DNA of 64,000 nt from JBGAJN01 sp044224905 (GCA_044224905.1 JBGAJN010000003.1:620001-684000); one strand, 5' to 3'. Positions 1-11,316 are shown, counted from the first letter of the stretch. The notes: generated by a model not told the origin, from the sequence alone. Numbers and translations are program-made.

Positions 1-139
1 GCATGGGATGCGGAGTTTGTGCCTGCGCGAAAGGGGTAACGCAAGCCGCAGTTGGGGTTCTTTCCGATCACGCACGAGCGCGGATTCAACGCTCGCCATT
101 TTTGACGACACGCGGATCGGTCTTGGCTACGCTCTCGCC

Positions 140-1597
<1,458 letters not shown>

Positions 1598-1627
1598 CCC
1601 TCACGGCCCACCAACGTCCAATTCCCC

Positions 1628-2572
1628 ATGAAGCCCATTCGCCTCTTCTTCTCGTTAGTCGTCGGCGCGTGCCTGGTCACGAGCCATTCGGCAATCGCTG
1701 CTGATGCAAAAACGAAAACTCCGCGTAAAGAAAAAGTCAGCGCGAAGCCCACGCCCGATCTCGCAAACGCAAAATACGGTCCCCACGAACGCAACGTGCT
1801 CGACCTGTGGAAGGCAAAGTCGGATTCGCCGACACCGCTAGTCGTGTTCATTCACGGCGGCGGTTTTCGCGCCGGCAGTAAAGAGGGAATCTCCGCCACG
1901 ATGCTCGATGGTTTGCTGAAGAACGGCATCTCCGTGATGGCGGTGAACTATCGCTTCTCGCCGGAAGTGTCTTTCCCGGCGCACTACATGGATTGCGCGC
2001 GCGCGATCCAATTCGCCCGGCTGCACGCGAAGGAATGGAACCTTGATCCGAAGCGGGTTGGCGCGACCGGCGGCTCCGCGGGCGCGGGCACTTCACTGTG
2101 GATCGGTTTCCACGATGACATGGCGGATCCCAAAAACAGCGATCCTATTCTACGCGAAAGCACGCGGCTTCGCTGCATGGCGGTCATGGGCGCGCAGAGT
2201 TCCTACGACCCTCGCAAGATTCGCGAATGGGTCGGCGAAGCGGCGGCAAGACATCCGGCGTTGCAAGGTTTCTACGGTTTGAAGGACGACGAATTGGATA
2301 CACCCAAAGCCCACAAGCTTTACGAAGCCGCCTCGGCAATCAACTACCTCACTCAGGACGATCCGCCGGTGATTGCCTTTTACTCCGAAGCCCGCGGGCC
2401 ACTCCCCGCGAACGCCAAGCCTGGCCAAGGCATTCACCACATCAATTTCGGCCTGCGTCTCAAGGAGCAGATGGACAAGTTCGGGATCGAATGCACGATC
2501 CGTCATCGCGACGAAGGCGCGAACGACTCCATGGAATCCGTCGCCTTTTTCGTCAAGCATCTGAAGCAATAA
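1628..2572 (+). CDS. Exported alpha/beta hydrolase (BD-FAE/lipase-like esterase)
   Basis: A 314-residue alpha/beta-hydrolase fold esterase with a Sec signal peptide ending near residues 22-25. The oxyanion-hole motif HGGGF is at residues 76-80 and the nucleophile elbow G-G-S-A-G centres on Ser150. This is the arrangement of the hormone-sensitive-lipase/BD-FAE group, which removes acyl groups from sugars or small esters. The C-terminal RHRDEGANDSME stretch sits where a catalytic His would be expected, but I cannot assign it with certainty. The gene follows the sulfatase by 30 bases in the same direction, suggesting joint expression and a role in deacylating the same glycans. The substrate is inferred from context only. 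Confidence 0.88.
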   Translation: MKPIRLFFSLVVGACLVTSHSAIAADAKTKTPRKEKVSAKPTPDLANAKYGPHERNVLDLWKAKSDSPTPLVVFIHGGGFRAGSKEGISATMLDGLLKNGISVMAVNYRFSPEVSFPAHYMDCARAIQFARLHAKEWNLDPKRVGATGGSAGAGTSLWIGFHDDMADPKNSDPILRESTRLRCMAVMGAQSSYDPRKIREWVGEAAARHPALQGFYGLKDDELDTPKAHKLYEAASAINYLTQDDPPVIAFYSEARGPLPANAKPGQGIHHINFGLRLKEQMDKFGIECTIRHRDEGANDSMESVAFFVKHLKQ

Positions 2573-2669
2573 GCACCGCTCCGCTCGCTGCACGGGCAAG
2601 TCTGACGCCCAACCCTGCATACCACTTGGCCTCTTGCCAAAGCAAAGACGCTGACGAAACATTGCAGCA

Positions 2670-3683
2670 ATGAAATCCCCACTCCTTCTGATTGCTGCGG
2701 TTTTGCATGCCTTCACATCGCTTTCCGCAGAACCGAAGCCCGAGCTCCTCGAAGTTCGGAAAATCTGGGACGCAGGGGCGCACAACGCGTTTACAGATCT
2801 GATCCGGTTCCAAGGAAAATGGCTCTGCTCTTTCCGCGAAGGCGAAGATCACGTCGGCGGTGACGGCAAATTGCGTATCATTGAATCTCCCGATGGAATC
2901 ACTTGGTCCAGTTCCGCGTTGATTGCGGAAGATGGGATCGATCTTCGTGACCCCAAGATGTCAGTGACGCCCGATAACCGGTTGATGGTGGTGGCTGGGG
3001 GCTCGGTCTATCGTGGCACCAAGACCCTCCAAAGCCGCGCGCCCCGAGTAGCGTTTTCCCCGGACGGCCGCACATGGTCTGCACCAGAACGAGTTCTTGG
3101 GGAAGGCGACTGGCTTTGGCGGGTCACTTGGAATCAAGGGCGAGCTTACGGCGTGGCCTACAATCACTGGCCTACCAAGGGCCCAAATAAACCGGAATCC
3201 GAATGGGCGCTCAAACTCTATGAGAGCACCAACGGTAAAGACTGGACTCTGGTGACGCCGTTATCCGTCACGGGCAAGCCGAACGAAACCACGCTGCGCT
3301 TTCTGAAAAATGGGGACGCCATGATGCTCGTTCGTCGCGAAGGCGGAGATCACCAGGGGTGGATTGGTGTCAGTTCCGCGCCGTACCGTGATTGGAAGTT
3401 TCAGGCTACTCAATACCGACTGGGTGGACCGAATTTCATTGAATTGCCCAATGGTTCTCTCATCGCCGGCAGCCGTGATGGCTCCTCGGGTGCGAAGAAG
3501 TGTTCCCTGTTCCGAATGACGCGTGAATCACTAACACCCATACTGTCGCTACCCAGCAGTGGCGATTGCAGTTATCCCGGATTGGCGTGGCACGATGGAC
3601 TGTTATGGATCAGCTATTACTCGTCGCACGCCGGCAAAACTTCGATCTACCTCGCCAAGGTGAAACTTCCCGCTAGTAAGTAA
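2670..3683 (+). CDS. Exported sialidase-like six-bladed beta-propeller protein
   Basis: 337 residues with a signal peptide (MKSPLLLIAAVLHAFTSLSA). Asp-box-like motifs recur (SPDGITWSS, SPDGRTWSA, STNGKDWTL), which mark sialidase/neuraminidase propellers. An early Arg in CSFREGEDH is in the place of the first catalytic Arg of exo-alpha-sialidases, and the late region SGDCSYPGLAWHDG resembles the family's closing blades. Many verrucomicrobial members of this fold are not proven sialidases, so hydrolysis of sialic acid is only a possibility. It is the third same-strand gene after the sulfatase and esterase, with a 97-base gap. Fold confidence is high and substrate confidence is low. Confidence 0.82.
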   Translation: MKSPLLLIAAVLHAFTSLSAEPKPELLEVRKIWDAGAHNAFTDLIRFQGKWLCSFREGEDHVGGDGKLRIIESPDGITWSSSALIAEDGIDLRDPKMSVTPDNRLMVVAGGSVYRGTKTLQSRAPRVAFSPDGRTWSAPERVLGEGDWLWRVTWNQGRAYGVAYNHWPTKGPNKPESEWALKLYESTNGKDWTLVTPLSVTGKPNETTLRFLKNGDAMMLVRREGGDHQGWIGVSSAPYRDWKFQATQYRLGGPNFIELPNGSLIAGSRDGSSGAKKCSLFRMTRESLTPILSLPSSGDCSYPGLAWHDGLLWISYYSSHAGKTSIYLAKVKLPASK

Positions 3684-3989
3684 GGCTTGGCAAACATTTG
3701 CACTCGAAAGAATTCAAAACCAACCGCATCGGCAAGCGCGGATCGGTAGCAGTTTAACCACTTTTTTCTTTTTCGATTTAAATAGAATTTTCTCTTGCAC
3801 TAAGGTCGAGCGACGTTAATTTGTCATCGGTTCGGGTGCGACACGTTTCTTCAGCGGGGTTCCCCACCCCCACCTCCTTGGCGTTCGTGCCCGAACCATT
3901 TTTTCTTAAATAGTTCGTCCTCAATTCGCTCAAAAGCTCGTTTGGCGAAGAAAACTTTCCAATCGATCGGACCTCCGTAAACTCGTGTC
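3684..3989. other. Intergenic region, no gene seen
   Basis: About 306 bases between the sialidase-like gene and the double FAD protein. Base composition is noticeably more AT-rich around 3760-3800 than in the flanking genes, with T-runs and an ATTTAAATAGAA stretch, so a promoter for the downstream gene is likely here. I see a TTGCAC element near 3795 followed about 16 bases later by TAATTT, only a weak match to a sigma-70 promoter. No convincing open frame, hairpin terminator or RNA gene was found. Confidence 0.4.
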
Positions 3990-6900
3990 ATGAATTCCGT
4001 CACCGATATTTCGCCGATGAAACGTTCCTTCAGCGGCAAATCCTTTTTCTTCGCCACACTCTGTATCGCCGTTGCATTTCTCGGGGGGCTGACTCCGAAT
4101 GCTTCCGCGAAGGAGGTCCTTGAATCCGCACGATCGATTCCCATCGCGTTCGATGTCGACGTCGTGGTAGTGGGCGGAAGTTCCGGAGGCGTCGCGGCTG
4201 CCGTTGAAGCGGCGAAATCCGGCGCCAAAGTATTTCTCGCCGCACCGCGATCGTTTCTCGGCGAGGACATGTGCGGGACGTATCGCCTCTTCATGGAGCC
4301 AGGCGAAAAGCCGGCCAGCGATCTCGCAAAAGCGCTGACCCTCACTGCTGAAACGTCTCTGCCCGGGAGCCTCCCGTTCACCTACACCACCGACGTCAAA
4401 GCTTGGGCCGGCCACGCTGACACCACGCCGCCCTCAAGGCTCGCCGACAAAAAGTGGGGCGAAGCAACAAGCGACAGCGTTCAGTTCAACCAAGACGCGA
4501 ACATCACGATTGATCTGGGTAAATCGCAAGGCGTTCAGAAACTTCATCTTCTAGCGTATCAGCGCGCGGCTGATTTCGAAGTGGGCAAGGTTACCTTGTC
4601 GTCGAGTGATGACGGGAAAACCTGGACGCCGCGCGGTTCGTTCAACAATCCCCAACTCGGTGGAGAAAACGCAGAAAGCACGGCGATGGATCTCCCGTTT
4701 CCGCTAGCCGTCACGGCGCGCTATTTGAAGCTACAGATTCAGAAATCCGCCGAGGCGAAACGGATACTGATTGGAGAAATCGTTGTCGAAGGCGACGCCG
4801 CGACCCAGCAAGCCGCCGCCGAAACCACCCAGGCGCAAGTTGTGACGCCATTACAAGTGAAGCGCGAACTCGACTCCGCGTTGATCAAAGCGAAGGTGCA
4901 GTTTCTCTTCGGTTGTTTCCCAACGGATCTGCTCGTCGACGCCAACGGTCGCCCGGCCGGCATCGTGATGGCCAACCGTTCCGGCCGTCAGGCGGTCACC
5001 GCCAAGGTGATCATCGACGCCACGGATCGCGGAACCGTCGCTCGTTTGGCGCGCGCCGAATTCGCGCCCTACCCCAGCGGCTCCCAACCGTTTCTGCGGA
5101 ACGTTGTCGGCGGCCCTGTCAAGAAGTCCGAGAATCTGTCTGCGAGTTCACGCGCGAAGCCTTTCACCGTGATTGATAATCGCGGCAAGACGCACGAGGT
5201 CATCGAATACACCGCGCGGGTACCGATGAAGGATGCGAGTTTCGCTTCGTTCGCGAACGCCGAGCAACTCGTGCGCGATTGGACGTGGACGCAGGAACAA
5301 GTCGACGCTTCCGAACTCCCCTTTCAACTTCCGCCCGATGCGATGCGCGGCAAAGCCCAACACTCCGGCGCGTGGACCGGCGTCGAAAAATTTCCGTTGG
5401 ACGCGCTTCGTCCCGCGAAGGTGGACGGATTGTTTGTTCTCGGCGGCTGCGCCGATATTTCGCGCGAGGCCGCGGCGGTGCTGGTTCGTCCGGTAAATTT
5501 CATCGAGGTCGGCACACGAGTTGGTCGCGCCGCGGCTGATCAAGCCAAAGCCACCGGCAAACTTACGAACGTCCGTGTCGCCCACTCCGACGGCGGTGAA
5601 ATCGTAAGCCAATACGGCGACGTGCGGGAAGTTCCGGTGGAATCCAACGCCCGTCACGCGAAAGCGCGCACGGTGCCCTCGGAAAAGCGAACCGTGCCGG
5701 TCATCGGCGAATACGATGTCGTCGTCGTTGGTGGCGGAACGGGCGGCGCTCCCGCGGCGATCGCTGCCGGGCGCAAAGGCGCGAAAGTCTTGCTCGTTGA
5801 ATATCTCTATTCGCTCGGCGGCGTGGGCACGACGGGTTTCATCAGCACTTACTACCACGGCAATCGCGTCGGCTTCACCAGCGAGATCGACGACGGTGTG
5901 AAGGCGTTTAGCCCGGAAGACAATAACATGAAGAAGGGCGCCTGGATTCCCGACATGAAGGCTGAGTGGTATCGCCAGGAATGTCGCAAGGCCGGTGTCG
6001 ACATGTGGTTCGGCACACTCGGCGCGGGCGCTTACGTCGAAGGCGGCAGCGTGCGCGGCGTGGTAATCGCGACGACTCACGGCCGCGGCGTGGTGCTCGC
6101 GAAAGTCGTTGTTGATTCCACCGGCAATGCCGACGTCGCCGCCGCCGCTGGCGCTCCCTGCACCTACACGGGCGACAGCGAGGTCGCTGTGCAAGGCACC
6201 GGTCTTCCGCCGCGCAATCTCAACGGCCGCTATCTCAACACCGACTACACCTACGTCGACGAGACCGACATCTTCGACATCTGGCGCGCGTTCGTAATGG
6301 GCCGCGAGAAATACAAGAAGGCCTACGATCTCGGTCAATTGATCGATACGCGCGAACGCCGCCGCATCATCGGTGACGTTGAACTTTCCCCTCTCGATGG
6401 CTTTCTTGAACACACGTGGCCCGACACCGTCGTGCTTGCGAAGAGCAATTTTGACACGCACGGCTACACAGTGCATCCGTTGTTCATGCTCCGCCCGCCG
6501 GACAAAAAAGATTATTACCTCGCGATGCCGTACCGCGCCCTGCTCCCACGCGGCTTGGACGGAATCATCGTCACGGGCCTCGGCGTCAGCGCGCAACGCG
6601 ACACGCTGCCGTTCATTCGCATGCAGCCGGACATTCAAAACCAAGGCTACGCCGCCGGCACGGCCGCCGCGATGATCGCCAAGACCGGCACTTCCACGCG
6701 CGCGCTCGACGTCAAAGCATTGCAGAAACATCTCGTCGAAAAAGGCAATCTGCCCGACACGGTGTTGACCGACAAAGATTCGTTCCCGTTGCCGAAGGAG
6801 CGTTTCACCGCCGCGATCGAAAGCCTCGCGAAGGATTATCAAGGGCTCGAAGTGTTGCTCACCCAACCCGAAGTCGCGAAACCGCTGCTACGCGATGCGT

Positions 6901-7496
6901 TCGCGAAAGCGACCGATCCCAAAACCAAAATCACCTATGCTCACATCCTCGGCATCCTCGGCGACAGCGCCGGCACGGACGTCCTGATCAAGGAAGTCAC
7001 CGCGATCACGAAATGGGACGACGGCTGGAAGTTCAAAGCGATGGGGCAATTCGGCGCGAGCGTCAGCCCGCTCGATAGTTTGATCATCGCTCTCGGCCGC
7101 ACCGGAGATCGCCGCGCCACACCCGCGATCCTCGCGAAGGCAAAACTACTGACGCCCAACAGTGAGTTCTCTCATTTCCGCGCCGTCACGCTCGCACTGG
7201 AATCGCTGAACGACCCCGCTTCGTCAGCGACATTGGTGGAATTGCTAAACAAGCCCGGGATGAGCGGACACGCCCTCACCACGATCGACAACGCCATCGA
7301 GGACATTCCCGTCAGCGGCACTGACACAACCACGCGCCAGCGCGAACTCATTGAGCTCGGTCTCGCGCGCGTGCTCTATCGGGTCGGCGACGTGGACGGG
7401 CTCGGCGCTAAACTTCTTCGGCAATACACTAAAGACATCCGCGGCCACTACGCGCGTCATGCACAAGCGGTGTTGGCCAAAGCGGCGGCAAAATAG
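3990..7496 (+). CDS. Large exported protein with two FAD-dependent oxidoreductase domains, a discoidin-like insert and a repeat-rich C-terminus
   Basis: 1168 residues from the first ATG. The second ATG at 4017 would give a cleaner signal peptide (MKRSFSGKSFFFATLCIAVA) and may be the true start. The first dinucleotide-binding motif is VVVVGGSSGG near residues 58-67. A segment at about residues 133-270 (ITIDLGKSQGVQKL, LSSSDDGKTWTPRG, ARYLKLQI) reads as an F5/8-type-C discoidin-like carbohydrate-binding domain inserted into the first FAD domain. A second full FAD motif, YDVVVVGGGTGGAPAA, begins near residue 574. This FAD-dependent oxidoreductase (FAD_oxidored) type is common in planctomycetes and verrucomicrobia. 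From about residue 960 the helical sequence suggests HEAT-like repeats. The reaction and substrate are unknown. Two tandem FAD domains in one exported chain are unusual and suggest an internal duplication. Confidence 0.85.
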   Translation: MNSVTDISPMKRSFSGKSFFFATLCIAVAFLGGLTPNASAKEVLESARSIPIAFDVDVVVVGGSSGGVAAAVEAAKSGAKVFLAAPRSFLGEDMCGTYRLFMEPGEKPASDLAKALTLTAETSLPGSLPFTYTTDVKAWAGHADTTPPSRLADKKWGEATSDSVQFNQDANITIDLGKSQGVQKLHLLAYQRAADFEVGKVTLSSSDDGKTWTPRGSFNNPQLGGENAESTAMDLPFPLAVTARYLKLQIQKSAEAKRILIGEIVVEGDAATQQAAAETTQAQVVTPLQVKRELDSALIKAKVQFLFGCFPTDLLVDANGRPAGIVMANRSGRQAVTAKVIIDATDRGTVARLARAEFAPYPSGSQPFLRNVVGGPVKKSENLSASSRAKPFTVIDNRGKTHEVIEYTARVPMKDASFASFANAEQLVRDWTWTQEQVDASELPFQLPPDAMRGKAQHSGAWTGVEKFPLDALRPAKVDGLFVLGGCADISREAAAVLVRPVNFIEVGTRVGRAAADQAKATGKLTNVRVAHSDGGEIVSQYGDVREVPVESNARHAKARTVPSEKRTVPVIGEYDVVVVGGGTGGAPAAIAAGRKGAKVLLVEYLYSLGGVGTTGFISTYYHGNRVGFTSEIDDGVKAFSPEDNNMKKGAWIPDMKAEWYRQECRKAGVDMWFGTLGAGAYVEGGSVRGVVIATTHGRGVVLAKVVVDSTGNADVAAAAGAPCTYTGDSEVAVQGTGLPPRNLNGRYLNTDYTYVDETDIFDIWRAFVMGREKYKKAYDLGQLIDTRERRRIIGDVELSPLDGFLEHTWPDTVVLAKSNFDTHGYTVHPLFMLRPPDKKDYYLAMPYRALLPRGLDGIIVTGLGVSAQRDTLPFIRMQPDIQNQGYAAGTAAAMIAKTGTSTRALDVKALQKHLVEKGNLPDTVLTDKDSFPLPKERFTAAIESLAKDYQGLEVLLTQPEVAKPLLRDAFAKATDPKTKITYAHILGILGDSAGTDVLIKEVTAITKWDDGWKFKAMGQFGASVSPLDSLIIALGRTGDRRATPAILAKAKLLTPNSEFSHFRAVTLALESLNDPASSATLVELLNKPGMSGHALTTIDNAIEDIPVSGTDTTTRQRELIELGLARVLYRVGDVDGLGAKLLRQYTKDIRGHYARHAQAVLAKAAAK

Positions 7497-7576
7497 CCGT
7501 CGCTCATCGAAATGCCGATTGTCTCTGCACGATTCGTCGCTGGACCGCGGAATGACGGGCGGAAAATAAAGCAGTG

Positions 7577-10252
7577 ATGAACTTATTGCGACGTCACGTT
7601 TTGATCGGCGCCTGCGCCGTAATTCTGACGTTTGCGATCATCACACCGGTTCATTCCGTTTTCGCGGCCGCGTTCACCAACGTTCCGCCGCTCGGCACCG
7701 CCCGCTACGGTCACACGGCGAATCTTTTGTTAAACGGCAAAGTGCTCTTCGCTGGAGGTGTGACCGACAGCGGCACTACAAACGGCGCGGAACTCTACGA
7801 TCCCGCAAGCGGCACCTCGACAGCCGCGGCTCCGATGACGACGGATCGTTATCATCACACCGCCACCGTGTTGACGAACGGTTTCGTGCTCGTCGTCGGC
7901 GGCGTTGGCAGCAACGCCATTAGCACTGCTGAGTTATACGATCCCGCTGCCAACACTTGGACAGCGACCGGCAACCTACTCACAAATCGCTCAGCGCACA
8001 CCGCAACCTTACTCACCAACGGCAACGTCCTGATTGCGGGCGGTTGCGACGCAACGCCGAACTCGCTCGCGACCGCCGAGATTTACAACCCATCCACCGG
8101 CCAATGGTCGCCGGCGGCCCCGATGAATTCGGATCGCCGCATACACACGGCAACCACTCTCCCAGACGGAAAAGTCCTCGTAATCGGTGGTCTTGCTGGA
8201 GGGAACACGCCCACGGGCTCGCTCAGCAGCGCGGAAGTTTATGATCCATCGAACGACACGTGGACTCCGACCAACCCGCTGAACACCGCACGCCATTCAC
8301 ACACGGCGACACTGTCATTAAACGGCAAAGTCATCGTCGCCGGGGGAAGTGTTTATCCCGCAGCCATCGCAACCACTCCTGAGCTCTACGATCCCGTAAC
8401 CGGGAATTGGACCAACGCCACTTCATTCGCCAATGCCCGCGGCCAGCATCGCGCCGCGCTCCTTCCCAACGGTAAGCTCCTCATCACCGGCGGAATCGCC
8501 GCCACGGGCCCGACCAATGCCGCCGACATTTTTGATCCGGCCACTGGAAGTTGGGCCGCCACCAATAGCCTGAGCCGCGCTCGAATCGAGCACACCATGA
8601 CGCTGCTTCCCAATGGGCGGGTTCTGATCGCGGGCGGGTTTGATGGCACCAACGCACTTGCGGCCACCGAACTTCACGACTTCGCCATTGGAACGTGGAC
8701 GGCGACCAGTTCGATGAACGCCAGCCGATACGATTTCGCGACAGCACTGCTGCCCAACGGCAAGGTGCTCGTCGCCGGCGGGTTCAACGGTGGCCATCTC
8801 TCCAGCGCCGAGATTTTCGATCCGGCGACGGGTCAATGGACCACGACCAACCGCCTCGCGACGCAGCGCTATTTTCACTCCATGACGCTTTTGCCGAACG
8901 GCAAGGTGTTCGTTGCCGGCGGACAATTGAACAACGTCCCGATTACCTCCGCAGAATTGTTCGATCCGACGAACGGCATTTGGACCACCACCGGGTCGCT
9001 CAACGTCGCGCGCAGTTCCCACACCGCAACGTTGATGAGCTTCGGCAAAGTGCTCGTGACCGGCGGATTCGGCGGCGCGAGCGGCGCGGTTGCCAGTGCG
9101 GAGATTTACAATCCCGTCACCGGCGTGTGGACGCCAATCGGCTCGATGAACACCGGCAGAAATCTTCACACCGCAACATTGCTCTCGGATGGCAAAGTGC
9201 TCGTTGCCGGCGGTTTTCTGTCGAACTACATCGCCAGTGCGGAGGTGTACGATCCGACAACCGGATCGTGGACGCTCACGGGCGCGATGAATTCAGCCCG
9301 CGATTTCCACACCGCCACCGCGCTGCACAGCGGGAAAGTTCTCGTCACGGGCGGATTCCGCGGAAGCAGTCTGGCCAGTGCCGAGGTGTACACACCATCG
9401 ACCGGCAATTGGACTCCCACCGCGCCACTCAACACCGCACGGCAAAGTCACACGGCAACTCTCCTCCCGAACGGCAAAGTCCTGGTCACCGGCGGCCTGA
9501 ACGGTTCCACGAATCTGGCGAGCGCCGAACTTTACGATCCCGTGAGCGAAACCTGGACGCCAACCTTGCCGCTAACGTCGTCGCGCTATCAACACACCGC
9601 CACGCTGCTGACGGACGGTCGGGTTCTCCTCGCTGGCGGATACAACGGCGCCTACCTCGCCAGCGCGGAGTTGTATGAACCGGGTCTGGGCGCCGCAGCC
9701 AGCTCGCGACCGCAATTACTCTCCACGACGTCGCCGATCAGAATCACCGAACGCCTCGGTTTTTCCGGACTGAATTTCCGCGGCGTCTCGGAGAGCACCG
9801 GTGGAAGCTCACAGGAATCGGGAAACAACCTTCCCGTGATCCAACTCCGCGCCATCGACACCGCGCAGACCTTCGTTCTCTCTTCCACCAACTGGTCAGG
9901 GACCACCTACACGTCCGCGCCCGTGATCGGTTTCCCCGCAGGCTACGCCATTGCCACGATGTTCGTGAATGGCATTGCCAGCACCGGACGCGTCGTGAAT
10001 ATCAATCTCCCGCCCGCAACTCCGCCGCTACTTATTGGCCTTCAGAAGCTGACCAATGGAGCCACGCAATTCAGTTTTACCAACAGCCCTGGCGCAACGT
10101 TCGCAGCCCTGATGGCCACCAATCCGGCGATCCCGGGAAGCAATTGGACAGTGATTGGCGTAGCGACCGAAGGACTCCCCGGCCAATTCCAGTTCACCGA
10201 CCCACAGGCAACGAACGACGCCCAACGTTTCTATCGCGTGACCGCACCCTAA
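7577..10252 (+). CDS. Exported Kelch-repeat protein with 14 repeats
   Basis: 891 residues from the ATG; a GTG codon lies directly before it at 7574. A hydrophobic N-terminus (residues about 8-32) serves as signal peptide. From there to about residue 710 I count 14 Kelch units of about 47-52 residues. Each has the pattern R-x-x-H-T-A-T-L-L-x-N-G-K-V-L-V-A-G-G, then A-E-L-Y-D-P, then W-T. Fourteen units would suit two seven-bladed propellers. A C-terminal beta-rich tail ends in FYRVTAP, close to the YYRLRTP end of the other Kelch protein in this window. This looks like a secreted or surface-anchored binding protein. Function is unknown. Confidence 0.88.
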   Translation: MNLLRRHVLIGACAVILTFAIITPVHSVFAAAFTNVPPLGTARYGHTANLLLNGKVLFAGGVTDSGTTNGAELYDPASGTSTAAAPMTTDRYHHTATVLTNGFVLVVGGVGSNAISTAELYDPAANTWTATGNLLTNRSAHTATLLTNGNVLIAGGCDATPNSLATAEIYNPSTGQWSPAAPMNSDRRIHTATTLPDGKVLVIGGLAGGNTPTGSLSSAEVYDPSNDTWTPTNPLNTARHSHTATLSLNGKVIVAGGSVYPAAIATTPELYDPVTGNWTNATSFANARGQHRAALLPNGKLLITGGIAATGPTNAADIFDPATGSWAATNSLSRARIEHTMTLLPNGRVLIAGGFDGTNALAATELHDFAIGTWTATSSMNASRYDFATALLPNGKVLVAGGFNGGHLSSAEIFDPATGQWTTTNRLATQRYFHSMTLLPNGKVFVAGGQLNNVPITSAELFDPTNGIWTTTGSLNVARSSHTATLMSFGKVLVTGGFGGASGAVASAEIYNPVTGVWTPIGSMNTGRNLHTATLLSDGKVLVAGGFLSNYIASAEVYDPTTGSWTLTGAMNSARDFHTATALHSGKVLVTGGFRGSSLASAEVYTPSTGNWTPTAPLNTARQSHTATLLPNGKVLVTGGLNGSTNLASAELYDPVSETWTPTLPLTSSRYQHTATLLTDGRVLLAGGYNGAYLASAELYEPGLGAAASSRPQLLSTTSPIRITERLGFSGLNFRGVSESTGGSSQESGNNLPVIQLRAIDTAQTFVLSSTNWSGTTYTSAPVIGFPAGYAIATMFVNGIASTGRVVNINLPPATPPLLIGLQKLTNGATQFSFTNSPGATFAALMATNPAIPGSNWTVIGVATEGLPGQFQFTDPQATNDAQRFYRVTAP

Positions 10253-10267
10253 AGGTGCCGGAGCTTT

Positions 10268-11188
10268 CTATTTGGCGTAATCCCGCCACAGCCAACGCAT
10301 CGTGTCGGGGAAAACCGCGCCGCCTTGTTTGCCGTTGTGACCTTCGGTGCCGAAGACGAACTGGTAATCCCAACCGGCATATTTCAACGCGGCGGCCATG
10401 TCTTTGTTCGCGAGCGGCCAGTTGCCGTGAAGGTTGTCGAGGTCGCTGGATCCGTCCTGCAGGAAGACGCGGATCTTGCGACGCGACTCAGCGAGCGGGA
10501 GTTGTTCCTTCACGTAATAGTTCTTCGCATTGTCCGGAAGCGTCTTGCGAATCAACGAAGGATAAACATTGCCCCCGCGAATGTTCGTGAAGCTGCCGAT
10601 GTGGCTGACGACCTTGCGGAACTTGTCGGGCCGTTCCCACGCGACGGTGAACGCAGCGATGCCGCCGGAGCTGTTCCCGCAAATCGCCCAGCCGGCGGGG
10701 TCGTCGGTGAGCTTGTAATCCTTCGCCACGAGCGCGGCGATTTCCTCGATGAAGAACTTCGCGTTGAGATCGCCGAGGGAATCGTATTCGAAGCTGCGAT
10801 TGCTGCGCGCGGCCTTGCCGGGTTCGGATGCGGGGAAACTTCCAGGATTGATGAACACGCCGATGGTCACGGGCATTTCCTTTTTCGCGATCAAATTGTC
10901 GAACACCAAGGGCACACGATAGGAACCGGTCGCGCTCACCATGCCGCCGCCGTCGCAGAAGAACATCACGCACGCGGGCTTCTTCGCGTCGTATTGCTTG
11001 GGCACGTAAATCCACCAATCGCGCTCGGTGCCGGGGAAGGCCTTGGAGTCCTTGAGCGTGAATTTGGTAACAGTCCCTTGCGGAACGTTTGGCTGAACCT
11101 GTGAGTCCGGACCAAGTTTATATTCTTCACCGAACGCGGTGAAAGCCACAGCGACGCAGAGGCACAGGGAGAGAAAGTGTTTCAACAT
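10268..11188 (-). CDS. Exported esterase, enterochelin-esterase/feruloyl-esterase-like
   Basis: 306 residues with a signal peptide (MLKHFLSLCLCVAVAFTAFG). The core is an alpha/beta hydrolase of the esterase D/enterochelin esterase type: YVPKQYD strand, CDGGG oxyanion region, GNSSGG nucleophile elbow (Ser173), and a C-terminal FGTEGHNGKQGG with the likely catalytic His. Verrucomicrobial members of this family often act as acetyl- or feruloyl-esterases on plant or algal polysaccharides, so that is a reasonable guess. It is convergent with the Kelch gene, with only 15 bases between the two ends. It starts about 130 bases from the Kup riboswitch and is transcribed away from it. Confidence 0.85.
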   Translation of the reverse strand: MLKHFLSLCLCVAVAFTAFGEEYKLGPDSQVQPNVPQGTVTKFTLKDSKAFPGTERDWWIYVPKQYDAKKPACVMFFCDGGGMVSATGSYRVPLVFDNLIAKKEMPVTIGVFINPGSFPASEPGKAARSNRSFEYDSLGDLNAKFFIEEIAALVAKDYKLTDDPAGWAICGNSSGGIAAFTVAWERPDKFRKVVSHIGSFTNIRGGNVYPSLIRKTLPDNAKNYYVKEQLPLAESRRKIRVFLQDGSSDLDNLHGNWPLANKDMAAALKYAGWDYQFVFGTEGHNGKQGGAVFPDTMRWLWRDYAK

Positions 11189-11316
11189 AGTTGCAAAATC
11201 ATTTAGTCACGGATTACGCAGGCATGAAACACGGATTTGTTTCGGGGTTCAACCCGCGATTCGTACGCCGCGCCAATACGCTCGGCTGCGGGCACTTCCG
11301 CCGGGGCGTTTGACTT
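11189..11316. other. Divergent intergenic region between esterase and Kup riboswitch
   Basis: Promoters for both the esterase (leftward) and the riboswitch-kup transcript (rightward) must lie in or near this stretch, but I cannot assign -35/-10 boxes with confidence. Near 11208-11238 there is a short direct repeat of CACGGATT (GTCACGGATTACGCAGG, then AACACGGATTTG). It resembles dispersed phrases often seen between verrucomicrobial genes; that resemblance is from memory, not from a search. No open frame is supported. Confidence 0.35.

Noticed and set aside
8..139. N-terminal extension of the first sulfatase
   Set aside because: The residues are Arg-rich and precede a clear signal peptide starting at 140.
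5148..6866. Long minus-strand frame (572 codons) opposite the FAD protein
   Set aside because: Antisense shadow of a protein with clear FAD motifs; no motif of its own.
7700..9700. Regular repeats of about 145-155 bases resembling a tandem array
   Set aside because: They are the coding repeats of the Kelch protein, in frame and with divergent bases; no CRISPR-like constant repeats or spacers.
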